From: Pseudidiomarina sp.
GTDB taxonomy: Bacteria > Pseudomonadota > Gammaproteobacteria > Enterobacterales > Alteromonadaceae
Direction: 5' to 3'
DNA: 53,769 nucleotides
Assembly: GCA_023260975.1 (NCBI GenBank)
Contig: JALQTK010000010.1
Location: 1-53,769, forward strand
Both the position numbers and the translations under genes were made by a program. Below are positions 1-9,482 of this stretch, piece by piece. Every line of letters begins with the position of its first letter. The stretch's first letter is position 1. The notes beneath the pieces were generated by a model. It was given only the letters and a program-made list of their open reading frames with translations, was not told the origin of the DNA and ran no database searches.

Positions 1-2
1 TA

Positions 3-998
3 CCCGATGCAGCCTATGTGGCGGCGGGTGCGCAATTAGCCGCTGATAGTCATGCCGCTCTAAGCAGCGCTGATATTGTGCTTAAAGTCGCGGCGCCAAA
101 TGCTGATGAAGTGGCACTCATGAAGTCAGGTGCGGCTGTTGTGGCTATGTTTTCACCCCATCAAAATGAGTTGCTCGATACCTATGCGGGAAAAAGTTTA
201 ACCTGCGTCGCTATGGAGTTAATTCCGCGTATCACCCGCGCACAAAGCTCAGATGTGCTGTCTTCGCAGGCAAACTTGGCTGGCTATAAAGCGGTGTTGT
301 TAGCAGCGAATGAATATGCCGGGCTATTTCCAATGATGATGACGGCAGCGGGCACCATTAAGCCGGCTCGAGTTCTGGTGCTTGGTGTGGGTGTTGCTGG
401 GTTGCAAGCGATTGCCACGGCGAAACGTCTAGGCGCTGTGGTTGAAGCTTCCGATTTACGCCCGGCCGCTAAAGAGCAAGTGGAATCACTCGGTGGTCGC
501 TGGCTCGATGTGCCGATGTCAGATGAAGAAAAAAGCAAAGCGTTGGGAACGGGTGGATATGCTTGGCAGCCATCGCCTGAGTATGTTCGTGAGCAGAGTA
601 TTGCGGTCGATAAAGCAGTCTCGAATGCCAATATTGTCATCACGACAGCGCAAATTCCTGGCCGTAAAGCGCCTGTTTTGATTAAAACCGATACGGTAGC
701 GAAAATGCAAGCGGGCTCGGTAGTGATTGATATGGCGGTTAGCTCGGGTGGCAACGTTGAAGGCTCTCAGCCTGAGCAAACAGTGGTTACCGAGAATGGT
801 GTACGGATTATCGGTATCAGTAATATCCCGGCATTAGTTGCGACCGAAGCATCAGCATTGTACGCCCGTAACCTATTTAATTTTTTAGCTCCAATGATTG
901 ACAAAGACACTGCTCAGCTTGCGCTCAAGCGCGACGACGAAATGGTTAAACCGACCTTAATTGTGGATAACGGCACTGTGCTTTATGTAAAGCCATGA
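3..998 (+). CDS. pntAA: NAD(P) transhydrogenase subunit alpha part 1 (5' truncated by window)
   Basis: This is the NAD(H)-binding domain I of the proton-translocating transhydrogenase, which passes hydride between NAD(H) and NADP(H) using the proton gradient. The reading frame is open to the left edge, so the start codon lies outside; about 331 residues are present and roughly 40 N-terminal residues are missing. A Rossmann motif GVGVAGLQA followed by a strand ending EASDLR marks the nucleotide fold. The protein stops after this soluble domain, so the membrane part of alpha is encoded by the next gene. That gives the three-subunit form rather than the two-subunit E. coli PntAB form. The next start is 12 bases after this stop, so it is co-transcribed with pntAB and pntB. 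Confidence 0.95.
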   Translation, partial: PDAAYVAAGAQLAADSHAALSSADIVLKVAAPNADEVALMKSGAAVVAMFSPHQNELLDTYAGKSLTCVAMELIPRITRAQSSDVLSSQANLAGYKAVLLAANEYAGLFPMMMTAAGTIKPARVLVLGVGVAGLQAIATAKRLGAVVEASDLRPAAKEQVESLGGRWLDVPMSDEEKSKALGTGGYAWQPSPEYVREQSIAVDKAVSNANIVITTAQIPGRKAPVLIKTDTVAKMQAGSVVIDMAVSSGGNVEGSQPEQTVVTENGVRIIGISNIPALVATEASALYARNLFNFLAPMIDKDTAQLALKRDDEMVKPTLIVDNGTVLYVKP

Positions 999-1010
999 TG
1001 GAGATTTTCA

Positions 1011-1334
1011 ATGAATGAATTAGCTCAAACTGTCGAACAAGTCGTTGGTATTCCTTTTGTCGCAGTATTTACTATTTTTGTGTTAGCAATTTTCGTTGGC
1101 TACTACGTGGTTTGGAGTGTTACCCCGGCATTACATACGCCACTGATGGCGGTCACCAATGCGGTGTCGTCAATTATTATTGTTGGTGCCATGCTGCAAA
1201 CAATCACCTTTGATGGCGAAATTACCCTCACCACAATTCTTGGTGCGATCGCCGTGCTGTTGGCAAGTATCAACATTTTTGGTGGGTTTGCTGTGACCGA
1301 CCGCATGTTGGACATGTTTAAGAAAAAGAAATAA
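1011..1334 (+). CDS. pntAB: NAD(P) transhydrogenase subunit alpha part 2 (membrane)
   Basis: A 107-residue membrane protein corresponding to the C-terminal helices of the fused E. coli PntA. Three hydrophobic segments can be seen (about residues 13-33, 44-64 and 73-95). A short basic tail, MLDMFKKKK, lies on the cytoplasmic side. It forms domain II, the proton channel, with PntB. A GGAG-like ribosome site precedes the ATG. It sits between pntAA and pntB with 12-base gaps on both sides, the usual order of the three-gene form. Confidence 0.93.
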   Translation: MNELAQTVEQVVGIPFVAVFTIFVLAIFVGYYVVWSVTPALHTPLMAVTNAVSSIIIVGAMLQTITFDGEITLTTILGAIAVLLASINIFGGFAVTDRMLDMFKKKK

Positions 1335-1346
1335 GGACCGCTACTG

Positions 1347-2738
1347 ATGGATAACTTTGCTGACTATGCTGATTGGATCTATTTGTTAGGTGCGGTTCTG
1401 TTTGTTCTGACTTTACGTGGCTTGTCGTCGCCGAAGACTGCTGTTGCGGGTAATCGTTATGGCATGTTTGGCATGGCGTTAGCGGTTATTGCGACATTTT
1501 TTGTCGCGCCCAGCCCTGCCTTAGCGTTGATTTTCGCCGCCATGGTGATCGGTGCCGGTATCGGCATTTATCGAGCACGCACTGTGCCGATGACGCAGAT
1601 GCCGGAAACTGTAGCTATGATGCATTCCTTGGTGGGTATGGCGGCAGTTTTGATAGCAGTAGCGGCGGTATTAAATCCGAACCAAAACTTTACTGCGGTA
1701 TTTCGCTTTGAGTTGTTTATTGGCTGTTTTGTTGGCGCTATTACCTTTACCGCGTCGGTTATTGCCTGGGGTAAGTTATCAGCAAAACTAGCGGCTAAAC
1801 CACTTAAAGGCGCTTGGGTGAAACCAACTCAAGCGATTCTATTTCTTGCCATGCTCGGTTTTGGTGCTGATTACTTCATTACCGATTCGCTGCAGTCGTT
1901 TTTAATTATGACCGCAATTGCACTGATTTTTGGCTACTTTTGGATTGCGCCTATTGGTGGTGGTGATATGCCAGTGGTGGTTTCGCTGCTTAATTCATTA
2001 TCCGGTTGGGCCGCCGCGGGCATTGGTTTTACGCTTAGCAACTCGATGCTAATTATTGCCGGCGCCCTGGTTGGTTCGTCCGGTGCGATTTTGTCGTACA
2101 TCATGTGCAAAGCCATGAACCGATCATTACTTAATGTATTATTTGGCGGCTTTGGTAGCAGTTCAGATACTGGCAGCACTAGCGATGAACACATCGAAAA
2201 GAACTATCGCTCAGGCTCTGCCGAAGATGCAGCCTTTATGATGAGCAATGCCAGCTCAGTAGTTATTGTGCCTGGTTATGGATTGGCACAAGCGCGGGCT
2301 CAAAACGCCGTGAAAGAATTGACCACCGCGTTAAAAGCGCAAGGTGTTTCGGTGCGCTATGCAATTCATCCGGTGGCCGGGCGTATGCCAGGTCATATGA
2401 ACGTATTATTGGCTGAGGCGGATGTACCCTACGACGATGTGTGCGAAATGGATGAGATTAATTCTGATTTTGGCGCAACCGATGTGGTGTTAGTGATTGG
2501 CGCCAATGATGTGGTGAACCCCGCTGCTAAGGATGATCCGTCTTCGCCGATTTACGGCATGCCGATTTTAGAAGCTAACCGTGCGCGAACCATTATGGTG
2601 ATTAAGCGCTCTATGTCGCCAGGTTATGCTGGTTTAGATAATTCGTTGTTCTACATGGATAAGACCATGATGATATTTGGCGATGCCAAAAAGGTTCTTG
2701 AAGATATGCTCAAAGCAGTATCTGGCAGCGGTCATTAA
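1347..2738 (+). CDS. pntB: NAD(P) transhydrogenase subunit beta
   Basis: A 463-residue inner membrane protein, normal for PntB. The first 270 residues hold eight or nine hydrophobic helices. The last 180 form the cytoplasmic NADP(H)-binding domain III, with the signatures GYGLAQARAQ, HPVAGRMPGHMNVLLAEA, VIGANDVVNPAA and KRSMSPGYAG. It completes the transhydrogenase that supplies NADPH from NADH and the proton motive force. It is the last gene of the pnt operon; a strong inverted repeat spans its stop codon. Confidence 0.95.
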   Translation: MDNFADYADWIYLLGAVLFVLTLRGLSSPKTAVAGNRYGMFGMALAVIATFFVAPSPALALIFAAMVIGAGIGIYRARTVPMTQMPETVAMMHSLVGMAAVLIAVAAVLNPNQNFTAVFRFELFIGCFVGAITFTASVIAWGKLSAKLAAKPLKGAWVKPTQAILFLAMLGFGADYFITDSLQSFLIMTAIALIFGYFWIAPIGGGDMPVVVSLLNSLSGWAAAGIGFTLSNSMLIIAGALVGSSGAILSYIMCKAMNRSLLNVLFGGFGSSSDTGSTSDEHIEKNYRSGSAEDAAFMMSNASSVVIVPGYGLAQARAQNAVKELTTALKAQGVSVRYAIHPVAGRMPGHMNVLLAEADVPYDDVCEMDEINSDFGATDVVLVIGANDVVNPAAKDDPSSPIYGMPILEANRARTIMVIKRSMSPGYAGLDNSLFYMDKTMMIFGDAKKVLEDMLKAVSGSGH

Positions 2739-2752
2739 AGAGCGCTGCCAGA
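2721..2752. terminator. Hairpin at the convergent ends of pntB and the LD-carboxypeptidase gene
   Basis: TCTGGCAGCG (2721-2730) pairs perfectly with CGCTGCCAGA (2743-2752), leaving a 12-base loop that contains the pntB stop codon. No long T tract follows on either strand, so this is a stem-loop that could terminate or protect the pnt mRNA 3' end rather than a textbook intrinsic terminator. Confidence 0.5.
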
Positions 2753-2765
2753 ATACCTCGTTGAG

Positions 2766-3818
2766 TTAGCGAACTGCTGGCATCATCAGTGTTACGGTTG
2801 CCGCGTCGGCATCGAGCTCGACCGGAAGCCCCATTGGTAAAATATGATTTTTGCGAATATGACCAAATTGCGCACCGGTGTAGGTCGGTACGCCCAACGG
2901 TTTGAAATAATGCTCAAATACTTCATGCAAGGTAAAGCTGCCGAAGCCTTCACCCGGGTCGCAGTCGGTACAATGACCAAATACTACTCCAGCGACACCA
3001 TCTAAATGCCCAGCCAATTGCAGTTGTGATAAGAAGCGGTCGATGCGATAGATATCCTCGCCAACATCTTCAAGCGCCAAAATTTTTCCGCGTAAATCTG
3101 GGAAAAATGGCGTGCCGACTAAGCTTGCGAATACGGTGAGATTGCCACCCATCAATATGCCGCGGGCTTTTCCCGAGGTAATGGTCGTGGTGCGATTGGT
3201 CATCATGGTGAGGGTTTTTTCTTGCTCTTTATAGTTCCGCATGGTGGTCATTTTACCATCCATCAGCACATCACGTACTTGCTGCGCTTGAAATTCCTCC
3301 CAATGCGAATAACCATTCGGCCCATGAAAGGACACTAGGCCAGTTTTTATATAGAGCGCATTAATCAATGCAGTGATATCGCTATAACCCATAAATACCT
3401 TGTGGTTGCGGCGAATCATGTCGAAGTCAAGCAGGTTAAGAATGCGATTACAGCCCCAGCCGCCGCGAACCGCTACGACAGCGTCAACACCTGGATCAGC
3501 AAAGGCATTATTAACATCATCAGCGCGCTGTTGGTCGGTGCCCGACAAATAACCAAAACGGCCGAATACATGCTGACCAAGTTGGACCTTGAAACCCATG
3601 GCTTCAAACGATTCTTTGGCAATAAAGACGTATTGGCGGTCAGGTAGCGCACTGGCTGGCGCTACTAAACGAATGGTATCACCGGGCTTTAGCGCTTTTG
3701 CCAATAATACCGGTTGCTCTGGCGCTGACATCTGAAATGGCGAAGCGAGCAGCTGTGTTGGTAATGCGCTTACCACAGCGCCGGCGGTCAATGCCTTGAT
3801 AAATCCGCGTCGATTCAT
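2766..3818 (-). CDS. Exported LD-carboxypeptidase, peptidase family S66 (LdcA-like)
   Basis: A 350-residue S66-family protein; the family removes the terminal D-Ala from murein tetrapeptides. The N-terminus NRRGFIK followed by a hydrophobic stretch and LLASPF looks like a twin-arginine signal, so it probably acts in the periplasm, unlike cytoplasmic E. coli LdcA. The nucleophile-elbow region reads RGGWGCNR, with Cys123 where a Ser is expected. The expected Glu (LALED, E250) and His (QFGH, H320) are present. An AGGAGA site precedes the ATG. It is transcribed away from the M14 peptidase gene, sharing a 107-base control region, and is the first gene of the peptidoglycan locus. Activity with Cys at this position is an open question. 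Confidence 0.85.
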   Translation of the reverse strand: MNRRGFIKALTAGAVVSALPTQLLASPFQMSAPEQPVLLAKALKPGDTIRLVAPASALPDRQYVFIAKESFEAMGFKVQLGQHVFGRFGYLSGTDQQRADDVNNAFADPGVDAVVAVRGGWGCNRILNLLDFDMIRRNHKVFMGYSDITALINALYIKTGLVSFHGPNGYSHWEEFQAQQVRDVLMDGKMTTMRNYKEQEKTLTMMTNRTTTITSGKARGILMGGNLTVFASLVGTPFFPDLRGKILALEDVGEDIYRIDRFLSQLQLAGHLDGVAGVVFGHCTDCDPGEGFGSFTLHEVFEHYFKPLGVPTYTGAQFGHIRKNHILPMGLPVELDADAATVTLMMPAVR

Positions 3819-3925
3819 GGCGGTTCAGTCTCCTGTTGTTGACTTTCAAGTACTACAACCTTTAGTCTGCATCGTAGATGGTAATTCAATTAAATTAAAG
3901 TGCTCTGCTCAGTCGGGACGCATTT
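3819..3925. promoter_or_regulatory. Divergent control region of the S66 and M14 peptidase genes, with a candidate operator
   Basis: The 107 bases separate two outward-facing genes. At 3864-3880 the sequence AGTCTGCATCGTAGATG matches 11 of 17 positions of the perfect palindrome found before the TonB receptor at 16055-16071, keeping TCTGCA on the left and AGAT on the right. The M14 gene has only a weak ribosome site. No confident -35/-10 pair was identified. Confidence 0.35.
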
Positions 3926-5338
3926 ATGCTAAAGCGTTTGCTCACCTATACAATTATGCCCACTCTAGCGCTCATTGCTAGTATTGCGCAGGCTCAACCT
4001 ATGCTTGAAAAATCGTTCAGTGCCGGCCCAGCCGACCAATTTGTGGTGCCCCAATTAGCAAAGCGCCAGCTGCGCCTTGCCGATATTCAGGGGTTGTTAG
4101 ATAGCTTAGCGACCAGTAAGTGGGTCAAACGGCAAGTGATTGGCCAGTCCTTTGAGGGGCTCCCAGTATATCGTTTGAGCGTTGGTAGTGGCGATACGGT
4201 GGTGTTGATGTGGTCGCAGATGCATGGCGATGAATCAACTGCCACCGCTGCGCTATTCGATTTATTGTTGCGAGTAGAGCAAGATGATGCCTGGCGATCC
4301 GCTTGGATCGATCAGCTCACGGTACATATTATTCCGATGGTTAACCCCGATGGGGCCGAGCGCGCACAGCGAGAAAATGCGCAGGGCATCGACGTTAACC
4401 GCGATGCGCAAGCGCTACAAAGCCCAGAAGCACGGCTGCTGCGGCAACAAGCCGAACTATTAAAACCTGATTTTGCCTTCAATTTGCATGACCAGAATGA
4501 TTATTATGCGGTCGGCAGATCCGCGTATCCGGCGACTATTTCGGTGCTCGCGCCAGCGTTCGATGTGACTAAATCGGTAAATGCCAGTCGGCAACGGGCT
4601 ATGCAAGTGATTGCTCAGTTGATGACGATCATGGATACCTATCTGCCTGAGCATACCGGCCGTTATAACGATAGCTATGAATGGCGAGCTTTTGGTGATT
4701 TATTCTCAGCCTTTGGTATCAGTACAATTTTGCTCGAGTCAGGAGCTTATTTTAATGATCCCGAGCGCCAGGTGGCACGAGCTTTGAACCGCGCTTTGCT
4801 TGGTCAAGCGTTGCTGGATCTTGCCAGTCGCGCCTATGAAAACGCTGATGTGGAGCGTTATTGGCAGATTCCGTTGAATCGCAACAATGGTTTTCACGAC
4901 TTACTTGTTGATGGCGTTACAGTATCGGATAACAGCCAATCTTATCAGCTCGATATTGCTATTCGACGCTCGAAAGACCGTCATCGCGGTATGATTGAAA
5001 GTGTTGGTGACCAATCTACCGTTAACGCTTTTCAGCGCTTCAATGCAGCTGGTTTCGATTATCGTATGGGCCGGGCTTATGCGATTCCAGCAACAGGGTT
5101 ATCGTTGCAACATGCTGATTATCAGCAGTTGCTGCAGCAAGGCTACAGCCATTTTATCGGCGCTGCTGAGCAGCTGCAGATAAACACCAGTTGGCCGGTT
5201 GTGATCAACCCCAAATACCCTCCGGGCGCGCGGCCGCAAGCTGACCAGAATGCCAGTTTTTTGCTGGCAAAGGGCTCAGCCATTACCCATGCGGTGTTAC
5301 AAGGGCAGTTATTTACGCTGACTGAGGCCAGTCGGTGA
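3926..5338 (+). CDS. Periplasmic zinc carboxypeptidase, M14 family
   Basis: A 470-residue protein with a signal peptide ending near AQAQ (residue 24). The zinc-binding HxxE is H100-G-D-E103 (MHGDES), the third ligand is H188 in FNLHDQ, NPDG and DVNRD supply substrate contacts, and the catalytic Glu is E271 in LLESGAYF. The family cleaves C-terminal residues from peptides, and some members act on murein peptides such as gamma-D-Glu-mDAP. It heads a five-gene plus-strand run of peptidases and amino-acid racemases, so a role in trimming stem peptides is inferred. The precise bond cut is unknown. About 170 residues beyond the catalytic Glu have no recognised motif. Confidence 0.85.
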   Translation: MLKRLLTYTIMPTLALIASIAQAQPMLEKSFSAGPADQFVVPQLAKRQLRLADIQGLLDSLATSKWVKRQVIGQSFEGLPVYRLSVGSGDTVVLMWSQMHGDESTATAALFDLLLRVEQDDAWRSAWIDQLTVHIIPMVNPDGAERAQRENAQGIDVNRDAQALQSPEARLLRQQAELLKPDFAFNLHDQNDYYAVGRSAYPATISVLAPAFDVTKSVNASRQRAMQVIAQLMTIMDTYLPEHTGRYNDSYEWRAFGDLFSAFGISTILLESGAYFNDPERQVARALNRALLGQALLDLASRAYENADVERYWQIPLNRNNGFHDLLVDGVTVSDNSQSYQLDIAIRRSKDRHRGMIESVGDQSTVNAFQRFNAAGFDYRMGRAYAIPATGLSLQHADYQQLLQQGYSHFIGAAEQLQINTSWPVVINPKYPPGARPQADQNASFLLAKGSAITHAVLQGQLFTLTEASR

Positions 5339-5359
5339 ACATTATTTTCGTGGAGTAGT

Positions 5360-6946
5360 ATGACTATGAATAAACGCACTCTTACCCACTTACTGACTGC
5401 CTTGAGCCTGCTGTTATGCAGCGCACAAAGCCATGCCAGCAGCCCCGACCCTGAGCAGTTAGCGCAACGTATTGACCAAACTGTCGCTGAGGTGATGGCA
5501 AGCTATGCGGTGCCGGGCGTTGCTATTGCGGTCGTCGAGGGGCAACAGGTGGTGTTTGCCAACACCTATGGGGTGCAAGAGTATGGAAAAGCCGCTCCGG
5601 TCACAGCCGATTCGTTGTTTAAAATTGCTTCGGTCAGTAAAAACTTCACCACGGCTGCCCTGGCATTGTTAATCGATGAGGGCAAATTGAGCTGGGATGA
5701 TAGGGTGATTGACCATCTACCGGAGTTTCGTACGTCAGATCCGTGGATTACTGCAGAATTCCGGGTGCGTGACTTATTAATTCACAGCAGTGGACTTAAC
5801 TTAGGTGCAGGCGATTTAATGTTCTGGCCTACCCCCAATGATTTTACTCGCACTGATATTCTTAAAGGGCTGAAATACTTGCCCATGGACCGCGGCTTTC
5901 GCTCACGTTATGCCTACGACAATATTCTCTATGTGTTAGCCGGCGAGTTGACCGAACGGGTCGCTGGTATGGCGTGGGAAGATTTTGTTGAGCAACGCTT
6001 GTTGCAGCCGCTGGGTATGCAGGCATGTTTTGCGGGTATCGTGCCAGAGCAGCAACGCGCGCTGTTAGCCCAGCCGCATGGCGATATTGATGGGGTGCCG
6101 ACCGTGGTTCGCCGCGATTTTGCCGATCAGCGTATTCCTTCGGTGGCAGCTGGGGGCATGCGTTGCAGCCAAAGCGCCATGATTGAATGGATGAAGATGC
6201 AGTTGGCGCGGGGCCGTTATAGCGATGCTGATGGCAACCAGCAGACGCTTATCAGTAGCAAAAACCATGCAGAAATGTGGAAGCCACAAACGCTGACCGG
6301 GGTTGGTTCGCAAATGCAACAATGGAATAACACCTTATTTGGTGCGTACGGCTATGGCTGGCGCATTAATGATGTCGATGGTCAATTACTGATTCATCAT
6401 ACCGGTACTTTACATGGTATGAATGCCTACCTCGGTTTTTTACCGCAACGTAATGTCGGCTTTTTAGTGCTGATGAATAAATCCAATGGTGATGCTCGTA
6501 CCACACTCATTCAGACCCTGATCAAGAGTTACACCAGCACTGAGCACCACGATTGGCTAGCGATGACTAAAGCGTGGCGCGCACAGCAGACTATTCGCCG
6601 TGCGGCACGCTTTATCGAGCCGACCACACAAGCGGTTGACCCTGCCTCAATTCCACCACTGCTGGGTGTTTATCGTGACCCGTGGTTTGGTGATATTAGC
6701 ATTGAACAGCAGCAGCAAAGCCTGCGCTTGCGCTCGCATCGCTCAAGCCGCATTGCCGGGGAGTTATTTCATGTGAGTGGCACCACCTATGTGGTGCGTT
6801 GGGATGACCGCACGCATGAGGCCGATGCCTATGTGCGCTTTACCACCACCATGAGTGGCGCCATTGATGGGATGTTAATCGAAAAAATCGACCCAGCGGC
6901 GGATTTTAGCTTCAACTTTGAAGATTTGCGGTTACGGAAACTGTAA
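5360..6946 (+). CDS. Periplasmic class C beta-lactamase-family serine hydrolase
   Basis: A 528-residue protein with a Sec signal ending about residue 26 (SHAS). The serine hydrolase triad motifs are SVSK (S91-K94), YDN (Y186-N188) and HTG (H347-G349). A C-terminal domain of about 130 residues resembles the DUF3471-type beta barrel found on D-aminopeptidases and esterases of this clan. Family members act as DD-peptidases, D-aminopeptidases or esterases. Because it lies between an M14 peptidase and alanine racemase, D-amino-acid release from murein peptides is a reasonable inference. Two ATGs (5360, 5366) can use the GGAG at 5352-5355. Its stop is directly followed by the alr ATG. Confidence 0.85.
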   Translation: MTMNKRTLTHLLTALSLLLCSAQSHASSPDPEQLAQRIDQTVAEVMASYAVPGVAIAVVEGQQVVFANTYGVQEYGKAAPVTADSLFKIASVSKNFTTAALALLIDEGKLSWDDRVIDHLPEFRTSDPWITAEFRVRDLLIHSSGLNLGAGDLMFWPTPNDFTRTDILKGLKYLPMDRGFRSRYAYDNILYVLAGELTERVAGMAWEDFVEQRLLQPLGMQACFAGIVPEQQRALLAQPHGDIDGVPTVVRRDFADQRIPSVAAGGMRCSQSAMIEWMKMQLARGRYSDADGNQQTLISSKNHAEMWKPQTLTGVGSQMQQWNNTLFGAYGYGWRINDVDGQLLIHHTGTLHGMNAYLGFLPQRNVGFLVLMNKSNGDARTTLIQTLIKSYTSTEHHDWLAMTKAWRAQQTIRRAARFIEPTTQAVDPASIPPLLGVYRDPWFGDISIEQQQQSLRLRSHRSSRIAGELFHVSGTTYVVRWDDRTHEADAYVRFTTTMSGAIDGMLIEKIDPAADFSFNFEDLRLRKL

Positions 6947-8050
6947 ATGAGCAACCATGTGCGTCATTATCGCCCTACCCGCGCGGAAATTAGCCTCTCC
7001 GCACTGCGTCATAATGCAAAGCTGGCGCGTGAATTAGCCGCTGGGCAGTCATTATTAGCGGTCATCAAAGCCAATGCCTATGGTCATGGCAGTAGCGCGG
7101 TTGCAGCCGCTCTTGAGCCTTACGTTGATGCGTTTGCGGTGGCCTTTATAGATGAAGCGTTGCAGCTGCGCGAAAGTGGCTGCCAGTTACCTATTGTGTT
7201 GTTAGAGGGTTGTTTTAGCGCTGCTGAGCTAACTTTGTGCGAGGCCTACAATTTACAGCCGGTCATTCATCATCATCGCCAGCTAGAGCAAGTACTCACC
7301 AGCAACATAGAAACGCCGTTGCGGGTATGGTTGAAAGTGGACTCAGGGATGCATCGGCTGGGTTTTGCCAGTAACGACATCGCCGCAGTAAGCGAGCGTT
7401 TGAGGGCGGCAAGTCAGGTGGCTGACGTGGTCTTGATGAGTCATTTTGCCAATGCCGAACAAGCAGAGCACCCACTCAATAGTCGTCAACTGGCCGAATT
7501 TGAGCCATTAGTAGGTTTAGCAAGCCAGCTCAGTTTGGCCAATAGCGCGGCTTTATTGCAACCCTTTGACAGTTTACTGCAAGCTGATGAGCGCCGCTGG
7601 TGTCGCGCTGGCATCATGCTTTATGGCATTGATCCAGGGCTGCCATACGCTACTGCTGCATTGCAGCCGGCGATGCGATTGGTAGCACCGGTGATTGGAC
7701 TGCGTTCGGTAAAAGCGGGTGATACTGTTGGTTACGGATCGCGCTGGCAGGCCAGCCGTGATAGTGTAATCGCCACGCTAGCGATTGGCTATGCTGATGG
7801 TTATCCGCGCCATGCATCAACCGGCACAGCAGTTTTAGCCCGCGGTCAACGACTGCCGTTAGTCGGCACGGTATCGATGGATATGATCACCATTGACGCC
7901 ACGGATTGTCCGCAGTTGTGCCTTGAGGATGAGGTTGAGTTGTGGGGGCCGGCGTTGCCGGTCAATGAGGTGGCGCAGCAAATCGGTACTATTGGCTATG
8001 AATTAGTCACGCGCGTGGGCCAGCGGGTGCCGCGCATTTACGTTGATTAG
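6947..8050 (+). CDS. alr: Alanine racemase
   Basis: A 367-residue PLP enzyme that interconverts L- and D-alanine. The PLP lysine is K41 in AVIKANAYGHG, the second catalytic base is Y263 in VGYGSRW, and the VDSGMHRLG and SMDM motifs are intact. It has no signal peptide, so it works in the cytoplasm. The ATG follows the previous stop with no gap. In this setting it more likely converts D-Ala released from murein peptides to L-Ala for catabolism than serves wall synthesis, but a housekeeping role cannot be excluded without the rest of the genome. Confidence 0.95.
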   Translation: MSNHVRHYRPTRAEISLSALRHNAKLARELAAGQSLLAVIKANAYGHGSSAVAAALEPYVDAFAVAFIDEALQLRESGCQLPIVLLEGCFSAAELTLCEAYNLQPVIHHHRQLEQVLTSNIETPLRVWLKVDSGMHRLGFASNDIAAVSERLRAASQVADVVLMSHFANAEQAEHPLNSRQLAEFEPLVGLASQLSLANSAALLQPFDSLLQADERRWCRAGIMLYGIDPGLPYATAALQPAMRLVAPVIGLRSVKAGDTVGYGSRWQASRDSVIATLAIGYADGYPRHASTGTAVLARGQRLPLVGTVSMDMITIDATDCPQLCLEDEVELWGPALPVNEVAQQIGTIGYELVTRVGQRVPRIYVD

Positions 8051-8082
8051 CAAATCGGTCATGAGATAAAGGGCAATTCGAT

Positions 8083-9471
8083 ATGCGTCGTGTTTTGGGT
8101 TTGTTGTTATTGTTTTTGCTAGGTTGCCAGCCAGCGCCGGTCATAGTCAGCGTTGAGCCGGCGCCGCAGCATGATGTGTTGGGTGTTACGGAAGCTCAGT
8201 TGCAGCTTGATTACTGGTTGGCGCAACGCCCTGATGCTGACGCGTTGATCAAAGATGCCGCGGCTATTGTCGCTTTCAATCAGCAAACTTATGCACTGCA
8301 GCCAGAAATGGTTGAATTATCAAGTTTACCGCAGAGCTGGTCAGCCGAGCAGCTGCAACAAGCTATCAACAGTATTAGCCGCCTACCGAAGTATCCGCGA
8401 TTTTATGCAAATGGCCAGCAAGCCAGCGAGGCGCAGTTGGCTGGTTATCGCACTGCGGCTAATTTAGCTGGGGTGCAGCAGAATAATCCAATTCGCTTTG
8501 GCTTGGCGTTGCAGCGCGCGGCTATGCGCACTTTCCCAACCAACGATAAGCTGTATAGCGCCGTTGATGATTTAGATATTGACCGTTTTCAAGAAACTGC
8601 AGTATTCCCTGGTTGGCCATTAGCGATTGTCCATACCAGCGTTGACGGGCAGTGGTATTTAGCGCAGTCATACCATTATCTGGCCTGGATAGAAGCACGT
8701 TATGTGGTGCTGGGTGAGCGCCAGACGGTTTTAGCCTATGCGCAACGTCAACCGTTTTTGCAGGTTACCGCTGCTAAGGCGTGGACCAACTATAATCCGC
8801 TGCAGCCAGCGAGTTCCGAGCTACAACTCGATATGAGTACACGCTTACCTTTATTAACTGCGGCAGAAGTAGGAACCGCAGTGCATGGACAAAATCCGTA
8901 TGCCAGCCATGCGGTACTGCTGCCGCAGCGTGATGCTGAAGGGCAATTAGCCTTTACCCCGGCCTTGATAGCACGTCATCACGCCACCACAACCGGCTAT
9001 TTACCTTTTACCGAAGCGAATATTCTGCGCCAAGCGTTTAATTTCTTGGGTGAGCGTTACGGCTGGGGGCACGATTATAATGCCCGCGATTGCACTGGTT
9101 TCGTCTCGGAAGTTTACCGTACAATGGGTATTGAAATGCCCCGCAATAGTGGCCAGCAGGGGTATGGTGAATTCGGTCGGACGATTCGTTTCGACGCTGA
9201 TACACCGCTGGCAGAAAAGCTTCCGCATCTAGCTAACCTCCAGGTGGGTGACCTACTCTACCTACCGGGTCATGTGGTGATGTATATCGGCCATGTTGGC
9301 GATGAGCCTTTTGTTATTCATGATGTGCATGGGCTGCGCTATCGCGATGCCGATGATAATCCGTATAAGGGTATTCTCAACGGCGTATCGGTAACACCAT
9401 TGACTACCTTGTATGTGAATGAGAAAGAGAGCTATCTAGACCGTATTTATGCGATTAAATCGCTTCGTTAA
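8083..9471 (+). CDS. NlpC/P60 lipoprotein peptidase with SH3-like domains (murein endopeptidase)
   Basis: A 462-residue protein with a lipobox LLGC (Cys15). The catalytic NlpC/P60 domain is at the C-terminus: Cys337 in RDCTGFV, His397 in PGHVVMY, and a third polar residue H413 in IHDVHG. Residues about 140-270 look like the bacterial SH3b1/SH3b2 domains that accompany this class, and residues 40-130 resemble the N_NLPC_P60 stabilising domain. Such enzymes cut gamma-D-Glu-mDAP in free stem peptides. It is the expected source of L-Ala-D-Glu for the epimerase encoded 11 bases downstream, and its lipid anchor places it in the periplasm. Confidence 0.88.
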   Translation: MRRVLGLLLLFLLGCQPAPVIVSVEPAPQHDVLGVTEAQLQLDYWLAQRPDADALIKDAAAIVAFNQQTYALQPEMVELSSLPQSWSAEQLQQAINSISRLPKYPRFYANGQQASEAQLAGYRTAANLAGVQQNNPIRFGLALQRAAMRTFPTNDKLYSAVDDLDIDRFQETAVFPGWPLAIVHTSVDGQWYLAQSYHYLAWIEARYVVLGERQTVLAYAQRQPFLQVTAAKAWTNYNPLQPASSELQLDMSTRLPLLTAAEVGTAVHGQNPYASHAVLLPQRDAEGQLAFTPALIARHHATTTGYLPFTEANILRQAFNFLGERYGWGHDYNARDCTGFVSEVYRTMGIEMPRNSGQQGYGEFGRTIRFDADTPLAEKLPHLANLQVGDLLYLPGHVVMYIGHVGDEPFVIHDVHGLRYRDADDNPYKGILNGVSVTPLTTLYVNEKESYLDRIYAIKSLR

Positions 9472-9482
9472 CGCAGGTTGCT

